From positions 1-63,418 of the forward strand of contig CAMDQC010000010.1 of the NCBI GenBank assembly GCA_945905735.1: 63,418 nucleotides of DNA. The letters are read 5' to 3'. Positions 43,796 to 52,500 of the stretch are shown piece by piece. Each line of letters starts with the position of its first letter. The stretch's first letter is position 1. The stretch comes from Prosthecobacter debontii. GTDB lineage: Bacteria > Verrucomicrobiota > Verrucomicrobiia > Chthoniobacterales > Chthoniobacteraceae. Below the pieces are notes generated by a model. It ran no database searches and had not been told where the DNA came from. It was given only the letters and a program-made list of their open reading frames with translations. The translations under genes and the position numbers were made by a program.

Positions 43796-44428
43796 ATGAC
43801 GCAGAACGAAATAAAACTGAACCACGGACAATTTCTCGCCGCCGCTGAACGTGCGGAGTGGAAGCCACAGGACATCGCACGCCGCGCCACGGTCGCGGAG
43901 ATTTTTGCGCGCGAGGCTGCGCTGGAAGTGGACTTTGGCAGCGGGGATGGCGCGTTCATTCTCGCGATGGCGCGGCGTTTCCCCGAGCGCAATTTCCTCG
44001 GCATTGAGCGGATGTCCGGGCGTGTGGAAAAGACGTGCCGAGCGGCGGCGCGCGGGGACATCGAAAATGTCCGTATCGTGCGCTTGGAGAGCCTCTACAC
44101 GGCCCAGTGGCTCTTGCCCGTGGGCTCGGCGAGCGTCGTCCACATCGGCTTCCCCGACCCGTGGCCGAAGCGGCACCACCATCCCCGGCGGCTGTTCCAA
44201 GATGAGTTCATGGTCGCGCTGCACCAAGTCGTCGCGGCAGGCGGAGAGGTGCGGATCAAGACGGACGACCAGCCGTATTTCCTGTGGATCGAAAAGGTGC
44301 TTGAGCGCGCGAAGGGTTTCAAACGCATCACTTGGGAGGAAGAAGCCGACTACCCGAAGACCGACTTTGAGGCGCACTTCCTCGCGCAAGGACTGGCGAT
44401 TTACCGCGCTCGGCTGCGGAAGGTGTGA
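43796..44428 (+). CDS. trmB: tRNA (guanine-N7-)-methyltransferase
   Basis: Methylates G46 of tRNA using S-adenosylmethionine. The roughly 210-aa protein shows the SAM site EVDFGSGDGAFILAMARRFP, the acidic FLGIERM strand, and the family signature HIGFPDPWPKRHHHPRRLFQ. The Asp and Pro-Trp residues form the catalytic loop, and TDFEAHFLAQGLAIYR is near the end. The start at 43796 (MTQNEIKLNHGQFLA) is chosen over a longer frame. It converges on the esterase gene with a gap of only 3 bp. Confidence 0.95.
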   Translation: MTQNEIKLNHGQFLAAAERAEWKPQDIARRATVAEIFAREAALEVDFGSGDGAFILAMARRFPERNFLGIERMSGRVEKTCRAAARGDIENVRIVRLESLYTAQWLLPVGSASVVHIGFPDPWPKRHHHPRRLFQDEFMVALHQVVAAGGEVRIKTDDQPYFLWIEKVLERAKGFKRITWEEEADYPKTDFEAHFLAQGLAIYRARLRKV

Positions 44429-44431
44429 CGT

Positions 44432-45301
44432 TTACAGCCAGCCGTTTTGCTTGAGCCAGAAGAGCAAATCCTTCCCCCACGGATGCACATCGTCTGCCGC
44501 GACACCGTTCTTGCCGCTGCTGAGGCCGATGCCGTGCGGGCCTTTTTGGTAAACGTGGAAGTCCCACGCGATGCCTGCTTTTTGCAGCGCGCTGACAAAA
44601 CGCAGACTGTTCTCCACCGGCACGGCTTTGTCTTCCTGCGTGCTCCAGACGAAGCACGGCGGCGTTTCTTTCGTCACCTGCTTTTCGCTGGAGAGATACT
44701 CGACGAGCTTCGGGTCGGGGTCTTTGCCGAGCAGGTTGTTCTTTGAGCCGCCGTGGGTGACGCCGTCTTCCATCGTGATGACGGCGTAGCACAGAATGCC
44801 GAAGTCCGGCCTGCACGACACCTTCTCCACCGCGTCCGTGGCCGCTGCGTTGCCTGCATCGAAATGCGTGATGGCCGTGCTGGCAAGATGCCCGCCTGCA
44901 CTGCTGCCCATGATGCCCACGCGCTTAAACTGCGAGGCGTCTGCGCGGACGGTGCGGATGGCGCGCTGCGCATCGCCGAGCATCACGGGATGACGGTAGC
45001 CTTTGCTGCCGAGGCGATATTTCAAAACGAACGCCGCCACGCCATTCTTTGCCAAGTAGTTCGCGTAGCCTTCGCCCTCATGCCCCGCGAGCCCGCCGTA
45101 GCCGCCGCCGGGACAGATCACAATCGCCGTGCCCGTACCCGTGCCCGCTGCCGGGAGATACGGCGTAAGCGTCGGGATGTCGTGTTCGGCTTGCCCGAGT
45201 GCGCCGGGAGCGTCGCCGGCCCAGAGCCGGATCGGCGCGCCGGGACCGGCGTGGAGCGTGGAAAGAGAGAGCAGGCTGGCGAGCACGAGTGCGAGTTTCA
45301 T
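44432..45301 (-). CDS. Exported alpha/beta-hydrolase (esterase, BD-FAE/axe2-like)
   Basis: About 289 aa with a signal peptide (MKLALVLASLLSLSTLHAG). The alpha/beta-hydrolase features are the oxyanion loop VICPGGGYGG, nucleophile elbow GSSAGGHLAS (Ser), an acid residue near STQEDKAVPV and the catalytic His in KGPHGIGL. This matches family esterases that remove acetyl or feruloyl groups from plant polysaccharides, and the signal peptide places it in the periplasm. It fits with the beta-helix and sulfatase genes in a polysaccharide-using lifestyle. ATG 45301 was chosen over one two codons upstream. Confidence 0.9.
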   Translation of the reverse strand: MKLALVLASLLSLSTLHAGPGAPIRLWAGDAPGALGQAEHDIPTLTPYLPAAGTGTGTAIVICPGGGYGGLAGHEGEGYANYLAKNGVAAFVLKYRLGSKGYRHPVMLGDAQRAIRTVRADASQFKRVGIMGSSAGGHLASTAITHFDAGNAAATDAVEKVSCRPDFGILCYAVITMEDGVTHGGSKNNLLGKDPDPKLVEYLSSEKQVTKETPPCFVWSTQEDKAVPVENSLRFVSALQKAGIAWDFHVYQKGPHGIGLSSGKNGVAADDVHPWGKDLLFWLKQNGWL

Positions 45302-45346
45302 CGGCACAGAAGCTGGCGCATCGGCGGGTCGCGTGACGAGCAGAAT

Positions 45347-47308
45347 CTAACCGACTGCGGGTATGCCGTGAATCAAGTCCTTGAGCGTCTGGAGTAACTT
45401 GTCGGCCGTGTAAGGCTTTTCGAGAACTGACTTAATGCCGATGGCGTCGAGCGCGGCTTGGTTCTGTTTTTGAATGTGGCCGCTGGAGACAATGACTTTG
45501 ATTTCTGGGTTCAGCTTTCGCAGGGAGCGGACGAGCGTGAGTCCGTCCATCATGCCCATGTGCAAGTCGGTGATGACGATGTCGATCTCCCTCCGCTCGA
45601 AGTAAAGGGCGAGTGCGTCCGTCCCGTCCTCAGCGGTGTAGCAGCGATAATTGTGCGACTCCAGCGTGCCGACGATGGCCTCGCGGATTGGCGCTTCGTC
45701 GTCCACGACGAGGACGAGTTCGCCGTTGCCGCGTAGCCCTTCGAGAGAAATTTCTTGGGCCGCCTCGGTCTTGGCTTCGCGGTCGGCGGGGATGAAAACT
45801 TTGAACGTCGTGCCCACGCCGACTTGGCTCTGGATCGTGAGGAAGCCTTTGTGCCCTTTGACGATCCCGATGACGGTGGCGAGGCCGAGGCCGGTGCCTT
45901 TCCCCTGTTCTTTAGTGGTGAAGAATGGGTTGAAGATTTTGTCCATGACCTCGGGCGTCATGCCGGAGCCGGTGTCGGTGACGCTAAAGCAGACGTGCGG
46001 CCCGCACGTGGCACCGGCATTGGTGCGGACGAGGTGTTCGTCCACCTCCATGTTTTCGCAGGCGACTTTAAGCGTGCCGCCGCGTTCGCCCATCGCATCG
46101 CGGGCGTTGACGCAGAGGTTCAGCAGCACTTGGTGGAGCTGGGTGGAGTCGCCCAGGACCATCCACAAGTCGGCGGGGAAGTCCGTCCGGATGTCTATGT
46201 TTTTAGGGAAAGTCTGCTGCATGACTTTCGTCATCTCAGAGGCGAGGTGCTTCGGCTGGAGCAGCACGCGCTCGCCTTCCACGCCTCGGGCAAATGTGAG
46301 CACTTGCTTCACGATGCCCGCGCCCCGTGCGGCGCTGGCTTCGATAATGTTGATCATCTTTTGCTCTGCGGGACCGAGCGATTGGCGCATGATGCCGACG
46401 GCCATCATGATGGGGGAAAGGATGTTGTTTAAGTCGTGCGCGATGCCGCTGGCCAGCGTGCCGATGCTCTCCAGCCTTTGTGCGCGGAGGAACTGCGATT
46501 CGAGTTTCTTCGTCTCGGTGATGTCGCTGTTGATGAGCAGGATGGACTTGGGCTTCCGCTCGTCTTCGTCGCGGGCGAGCGTCCACCGGCTGTTGACGAT
46601 GACTTCGCGCCCGTCCTTGCGCTCGTGGTTCATCTCGCCGGCCCACTCTCCTTTATCCAGCAACTCGGTGATGCACTTAATGGCGTCGTCGGAGTTGAGG
46701 TGGAAGAGCTCCTGCACGTTACGGCCCAAGGCTTCGTCGGCGCTCCAGCCATAGATCTTTTCCGCGCCGATGTTCCAGAAAAGGACTTCGCGGTTCAGGT
46801 TGCAGACGATGATGGCGTCGGCGGCGAGGTTCAAGACGTGGGCAAGCTCGCGGTTTTCCTCCTCGGTGCGCGTCTGCTCGCTGCGGTCGGTGATGGTGAC
46901 GAGCGCCGCCTTGCGCCCGTGAAACCGGATGATCTGCCAAGCCGTCTCGACGGACAGCAGCGTGCCGTCCTTCGTCCGATGCCGCCAAGCGTCCTGCGTA
47001 TTCAGCCCGCTCCGAGCGATGGACTCCATCTGCCGCCGGTAGTCGTGAAAATGGGCCACGTCTTCGGGCGGGCGCACTTTATCCGCAGTCATGGCGAGGA
47101 ACTCATCGCGCGACCAGCCGTAGCGTTTCGTCGCCGCGCCGTTCACGTCCTTGAAGCCGCTTGTCTCCAAATCGAATATCCACATTGGCAGCGGGCTACG
47201 GTGGAACAGCTCGTCAAAGCCCGGCAGGGAGTCGGGCGGTGCGAGCACGGTCGGAAGAGCCACGGCTGGCGGATCAAAAAATGGAATTGGCTTCGGGCGC
47301 GAAAACAT
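45347..47308 (-). CDS. Hybrid sensor histidine kinase with two PAS domains and a receiver domain
   Basis: 653 aa. Order: PAS 1 (about 30-145, LFHRSPLPMWIFDLETSGFK), PAS 2 (about 155-275, HVLNLAADAIIVCNLNREVL), dimerisation/phospho-acceptor helix GIAHDLNNILSPIM (His), ATPase domain with N box LLNLCVNARDAMG, G boxes DTGSGM and GKGTGLGL, and a C-terminal receiver domain with phospho-Asp in VITDLHMGMMDG and Lys in LEKPY. It has no membrane helix, so the sensor is probably cytoplasmic. No HPt protein or output partner is adjacent. Part of a phosphorelay. Confidence 0.95.
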   Translation of the reverse strand: MFSRPKPIPFFDPPAVALPTVLAPPDSLPGFDELFHRSPLPMWIFDLETSGFKDVNGAATKRYGWSRDEFLAMTADKVRPPEDVAHFHDYRRQMESIARSGLNTQDAWRHRTKDGTLLSVETAWQIIRFHGRKAALVTITDRSEQTRTEEENRELAHVLNLAADAIIVCNLNREVLFWNIGAEKIYGWSADEALGRNVQELFHLNSDDAIKCITELLDKGEWAGEMNHERKDGREVIVNSRWTLARDEDERKPKSILLINSDITETKKLESQFLRAQRLESIGTLASGIAHDLNNILSPIMMAVGIMRQSLGPAEQKMINIIEASAARGAGIVKQVLTFARGVEGERVLLQPKHLASEMTKVMQQTFPKNIDIRTDFPADLWMVLGDSTQLHQVLLNLCVNARDAMGERGGTLKVACENMEVDEHLVRTNAGATCGPHVCFSVTDTGSGMTPEVMDKIFNPFFTTKEQGKGTGLGLATVIGIVKGHKGFLTIQSQVGVGTTFKVFIPADREAKTEAAQEISLEGLRGNGELVLVVDDEAPIREAIVGTLESHNYRCYTAEDGTDALALYFERREIDIVITDLHMGMMDGLTLVRSLRKLNPEIKVIVSSGHIQKQNQAALDAIGIKSVLEKPYTADKLLQTLKDLIHGIPAVG

Positions 47309-47356
47309 CGGTCGGAATTGGCCTGCTTAGTTAGCAGCTTCCCGGCCAGTCGCGGC

Positions 47357-48178
47357 TCAGCCTTTTCGCTGAATCGCCCGGAGCCCGACCGCCGCGAGGA
47401 CCAAGAACGCACCGCCGATACTCCACGGGCCGGGCACTTCGCCGCGCTGGAGGGCGACCCAGATGGGGTTCAAAATCGGCTCCAGCATCGGGATGAGGAT
47501 GGCCTCCAGCGCCGTCACCCGCTGGACGGAGATGCTGTACATGACATACGGGATGCCGAGCTGGAAGATGCCGAGCACAGCCAAAATGCCGCACGCTTTC
47601 CCCGATGGCATCCCCGCTGCGAAGGCGGAGGGGATGGCGATGAGGACGGTGAGGATGTTCCCCAGCAGCAGCGAAGTCGCGGGCGAACGGTCCTTTTCCA
47701 CCCGGAGGCAGAGGACCATTACGGCGAAGGAAAGCCCGCTCCCCAGTGCCGCCGCGATGCCCCACGCGCCGCGTGTGTCGAAGTCGTCCCGGAAGAAAAG
47801 CGCGATGCCGCAGAGTGCCACGCCGATGCAGACCCAGTCTATGCGGCGGGCCTTTTCCCCCAGCACCCAATGGCCGAGCAGCGCGACGTAGATCGGCGCG
47901 GTGTATTGGAGAAAAATGGCGTTGGCCGCAGTGGTGAGATCGTTCGCGATGACGAAGAGCGCGACAGTCCCCGTGTAAGCGATGGCCGCCGTGATCTGCA
48001 CGCGGGAGAAGGTGAAGACAGGCTTGCGAATCCAAGCCCACAGGATGAGGGCCGCGAAGAACGAACGCGCCCCGGACTTTGCCAGCGAGGGCCATTCGAC
48101 GGATTTGATGAGCACCCCGCCGAGGCTCCAGAGCACCGAAGTGATGAGCAACAGGATGACTGCGGAACGGTGCCGCAC
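47357..48178 (-). CDS. EamA/DMT-family transporter
   Basis: 273 aa with ten hydrophobic segments in two EamA-type halves; for example ITSVLWSLGGVLIKSVEWP near the start and LGIPYVMYSISVQRVTALEA in the second half. It probably moves a small metabolite or drug across the inner membrane, but the substrate is unknown. It begins with GTG at 48178, which abuts the TAA of rfbB without a gap, so translation is probably coupled. No link to dTDP-sugar pathways is clear. Confidence 0.9.
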   Translation of the reverse strand: MRHRSAVILLLITSVLWSLGGVLIKSVEWPSLAKSGARSFFAALILWAWIRKPVFTFSRVQITAAIAYTGTVALFVIANDLTTAANAIFLQYTAPIYVALLGHWVLGEKARRIDWVCIGVALCGIALFFRDDFDTRGAWGIAAALGSGLSFAVMVLCLRVEKDRSPATSLLLGNILTVLIAIPSAFAAGMPSGKACGILAVLGIFQLGIPYVMYSISVQRVTALEAILIPMLEPILNPIWVALQRGEVPGPWSIGGAFLVLAAVGLRAIQRKG

Positions 48179-49156
48179 TTACTTTTTGCGCAGCGGCTCC
48201 CACCACGCGCGGTTCGCGACATACCACGCGATTGTCTCGCGGATTCCCGCGTCGGGGCGATGGCGGGGCTTCCAGCCGAGTTCGGCCTGGATTTTCGAGG
48301 AATCTATCGCGTAGCGCCGGTCGTGGCCGAGGCGGTCGGCGACGTATTTGATGAGCGTCTCGGGCTTGCCCAGCTCGCTCAGGATCATCCGCACGACTTC
48401 GATATTCGTCAGCTCGCCATCGCCGCCGATATTATACACCTCGCCGCTCCGCCCGCGCTCCAGCACGGCCAGCGCGGCTTCGTTGTGGTCGTGGACGTGA
48501 ATCCAGTCGCGCACGTTCAGCCCGTCGCCATAGACGGGCAGCGGGAGGTCGCCCATCGCGTTGGTGATCATTAAAGGGATGAGCTTTTCGGGGAACTGAT
48601 ACGGCCCGTAGTTGTTCGAGCAGCGCGTCACCAGCACATCCTGCCCGTAGGTGTGAAAGTGCGCCAGCGCCAGCAAGTCCGAGCTCGTCTTGCTCGCCGA
48701 GTAGGGCGAGCTGGGCTGAATGGGCGACTGTTCGCTGAACCGCCCCGTCGGCCCGAGCGAGCCATACACTTCATCCGTCCCGATCTGCAAAAAGCGCCCC
48801 GCTTTATGCCGCCGCGCCGCATCGAGGAGCACGCCCGTGCCCACGACATTCGTCTGGATAAAAGCCATCGGCCCCGAGATGGAGCGGTCCACATGCGACT
48901 CGGCGGCGAAGCTCACCACCGCATCGAATTTCCCCTCCGCGAAAATGCGCTCCATCGCCGCCGCATCCGCGATGTCCGCGTGGTGGAAAACATAGCGCCC
49001 GCCTACATTGGCGACGACATCCGCGAGATTCGCGGGATTCCCCGCATACGTGAGCGCATCCACATTATGCACCGTCCACTCAGGACGCGCCGAAAGGAGA
49101 AGCCGAACAAAATTGCTGCCGATAAAGCCGCAGCCGCCAGTGACAAGAATACGCAT
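48179..49156 (-). CDS. rfbB: dTDP-glucose 4,6-dehydratase
   Basis: Converts dTDP-glucose to dTDP-4-keto-6-deoxyglucose, a step towards dTDP-rhamnose. The 325-aa protein starts MRILVTGGCGFIGSNFVR (NAD-binding GxxGxxG), with DALTYAGN, FAAESHVDRSI, the catalytic TDEVYGS (Thr/Asp/Glu) and YSASKTSSD (Tyr and Lys), and RCSNNYGPYQFPEKLIPLM. The ATG at 49156 fits the family. No rfbA, rfbC or rfbD gene is next to it. It is directly followed by the EamA transporter gene. Confidence 0.95.
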   Translation of the reverse strand: MRILVTGGCGFIGSNFVRLLLSARPEWTVHNVDALTYAGNPANLADVVANVGGRYVFHHADIADAAAMERIFAEGKFDAVVSFAAESHVDRSISGPMAFIQTNVVGTGVLLDAARRHKAGRFLQIGTDEVYGSLGPTGRFSEQSPIQPSSPYSASKTSSDLLALAHFHTYGQDVLVTRCSNNYGPYQFPEKLIPLMITNAMGDLPLPVYGDGLNVRDWIHVHDHNEAALAVLERGRSGEVYNIGGDGELTNIEVVRMILSELGKPETLIKYVADRLGHDRRYAIDSSKIQAELGWKPRHRPDAGIRETIAWYVANRAWWEPLRKK

Positions 49157-49579
49157 TGGTCCCGGCGGATGTAGCACGCCACGCGCCGCTGAAAAGCGTG
49201 GATTGGCCCCGCTGGGAAATTTGAGGGCGACGGGGCGTGTTCAACCCGAACGGCGCGATTGAAGAGCTAAATGCCGTTGCCGCCGGGTAAAACCGTCATT
49301 CGTCATTTTGAGCCCATCAGTTCATGCCGGGTGATGCACTAGTTTAGATCGGAATTTTCGCCCGCTGTTCCGCTATTTTACGGCTTCAGGCGATTTCCCC
49401 ACCCTTTCCCTTGCGGTGCAAGACATCTGCGGAGCTTCGGGAATTCTGCCTCATTTGTAGGCCAGTCTGCGGACAGCAAATTTCGGAATATCCCTTGGCG
49501 GGGATCGGAGTGGCCGTATGTTGGCCCGCGTGGAGTCCTGCGGCAGCCCGGCTGTGGGCCCAAGCAAATCAACCCTGCC
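49157..49579. other. Intergenic region between rfbB and the CotH gene
   Basis: 423 bp between divergent genes. The part next to the CotH gene holds the conserved site described separately (49442-49497). The remainder (49157-49441) contains no gene and no clear hairpin. rfbB would be transcribed from its left end, but no convincing -35/-10 pair was found. Confidence 0.5.
49442..49497 (+). promoter_or_regulatory. Conserved regulatory site upstream of CotH gene (shared with GntR/PEP-CTERM intergenic region)
   Basis: This 56-bp stretch matches 55099-55153 at about 44 positions with one gap. Invariant parts include AATTCTGC, CATTTGTAGGCCAG and TTCGGAA...ATCCCTTG. It lies about 80 bp before the GTG start of the CotH gene. 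Since the other copy lies between the GntR-type regulator and the PEP-CTERM gene, this is a candidate operator or promoter of that regulator. The role is inference. Confidence 0.7.
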
Positions 49580-52500
49580 GTGCGAATACCCCGAACCAAA
49601 AAACAATTCTTGAAAACGACCACTCCAAATCTGCGCTGTTTACTTTCGTCTTGTGTGGTCGGCACGCTGCTCTGGGTAATCATCGGGCTGGTGGCTGTTG
49701 CGCTGCCGCTTTCTTCGGACGCTGCTCCTGTCGTGTGGGGCTCTTGGACTGCGGTTTCGGACCACACGGCCATCCATACGCCCGGTGGATATACGACTTA
49801 CGGGGGCGTAAATTTCAATGGTTCCACCACGACCATCAACAACGGCACGATGGATGTGACCTTCACCGGCATCGCTCAAAATGCCAGCGGCACGGCTGCG
49901 GGGATTACTGTGGCCACGTCGGGCTTTGGGTTCCAGAGCACGGGGAACAATTCCAACGTGGTTTCCGCCGTGGGCGCTCCTCAGACTTGGGGCACCGTGC
50001 TCGACCGCGTCATCGGTGACTCCGATAATTCTGCGTCGATCACTTTGTCAGGGCTGACGGTTGGGACGAATTACTACGTGCAGTTTTTCTCCTCTGCGCC
50101 GGACGCCAACATTCTCGCCACCTCGAAGATCGCCAGCGGCGGAGTGGATAGTCCGCTTTTTGGCAACCATGTTTCGGGAGGCACGAGGTCCATCGTTGGG
50201 AGTTTTACGGCCAATGGCACGAGTCAGACGTTCGCGCTCACGGGCACCGAGCCGACTTACAGCGCGCTGGTCATCGGCGTGCAGCCTCCGGTGATGGATA
50301 CCACCCCGCCGACGTGGATTGCAGGCTGGCCGCAGGCTGCTCCGCTCTCCGCGACATCGCTAGTCGTTCGCGCAAAAATTAACGAGGTAGGAATTGCTTA
50401 CTACGTCGTGCTTCCGGGCGGTTCCACTGCGCCGAGCGCGGCGCAGGTGAAGGCCGGGACTAATAGCAGCAATGTTCTGGTCGCCGCGCGGGGCAGCATC
50501 GCGCTCGTCGCCAATGCCGAAAACACGGCCTCCGTCACCGGCCTGACGACGGACAGCACCCACGGCGTGTATGTCGTTGCCGAGGACGCCATCCCGAATC
50601 TTCAGGCCGCGCCGTCGGTCGTCAGCGTGACGCTTTCATCGGTGCCGTTGGAGCCCGTGATCTCGGAGTTCGTGGCCGTGGGCAGCACGCATCTGGACGA
50701 GAATCTCACCAGTCAGGACTGGATCGAAATTCACAATCCAAACGGCTTTTCCATCAACCTCACGGGGTATTATCTGACGGACGATCCGGCGCTTCTCACG
50801 AAGTGGGTTTTTCCAGCGACGACGCTGGCTGGCGGCGGCTACGCGGTGGTTTTCGCATCGGATAAAAACCGCGCGGTTTCTGGCTCGCCGCTGCACACGA
50901 ACTTCAAGCTCACTGCGGCTGGAGAATATTTGGCGCTGGTGAAGCCGAACGGCACGACTGTGGTGAGCGCGTATTCGCCGACATTTCCCGGCCAGGTCGA
51001 GGGCTTCAGCTACGGGCGGAATTCGTCCGGGACGAACGGCTATTTTTCGCCAACGACACCGGGCGCGGCGAACGGCCCTTTGGTTCCGCATCTGCCTCCG
51101 CTGCTGAGCCCGGCTTGCGGGACGTTCACGACGAGCATAGCTGTGACGATCACCGACACGATTCCCGGCGTTGGAAATGTGATCCGCTACACCACGAATG
51201 GGAACGAGCCGACGACAAGCTCGACGCTTTATTCGGGCACGCCGATTACCATCAGCAGCACGACGCATCTGCGCGCGCGGGTGTTCTCGAGTTTAGGGGC
51301 GGCTGGCGCGGTTTCCGGCGGAGTCTATCAGCAACTTGCGACCACGTCGAATTTGGCGGGGATCAACTCTCCGAGCACTTTTGACTCAAATCTGCCAATC
51401 ATGGTGGTCGAGAATTTCGGGGCCGGAGCCATTCCTGCGGTGACCGCGACGACGCTGCAAACCGCGCGTCTGTCGGTCTATTCGCCGCCCATTGGGAACA
51501 GCGCATTGACTGCAACACCGGATGCCTGTTTCCGCATCGGCATCAAGCGGCGGGGCAATAGTTCGAAGACTTGGCCGCAGGGCCAGTACCGCGTCGAATT
51601 GCGTGATGAGGCTGACGGCGACCTCGCCGGCGGACTGCTGGGAATGCCCGCCGATTCCGACTGGACGCTCCACGGTCCGTATCCCGACAAGTCGCTCATT
51701 CGCAACGCGCTCATCTACGATCTGGGGCGCGAAATCGGCATCGATGCGCCGCGGACCCGGCATTTTGAACTCTTCCTCAACCTCGACGGCGGCGACCTTC
51801 AGTCCTCGGACTATGCGGGCGTTTACGTGCTCGTCGAAAAAATCAAGCAGGGGAATAATCGGACAAACATCGCGTCGCTCAACCCGACAGACAACGCCGA
51901 GCCGGAAGTCACTGGCGGCTACATCATTCACCACGACGAGCCATTTCACATCATCGAAGGCGGCGGCGGGCAGCCGACGAACTGGAGGAGTCTCGAGATT
52001 GATGAACCGAGGAATCCGACGGTCGCTCAGAAAAACTACATCGGACAGTACATGGATAATTTCGTGGCGACGCTGGGATGGTCCCGATGGACCGGGGCGA
52101 ACGACGCGGGAGTCATCAACAACAACCCGCTCACCGGCTATCCCGCATTCATCGATACGGATTCTTTCGTGAATCTGCTCATCATGAATGAACTGACGCG
52201 GAATCAGGATTCCTACGTCGCGAGCGACTACATGTATAAAGATCGTGGCGGCAAACTTTTCAAAGGCCCGCTTTGGGATTTCAACCTCACGATGGGAATC
52301 GGGTGCTGCCACAACAATACCGCGCTGCGGACTGGATGGATGCTGAGTCTCACGTTCTGTCGGGGCGGAAGTGAGCACAGTTGGGAGCCGGATGTGATGG
52401 TGCCGCTATTGCGCGATGCCGACTTCCGCCAGCAGTGGATCGACAAGTGGTTCAGGCTGCGCCGCTACGGAGCGCTGACGACTGCCGCTTTGAATGCACG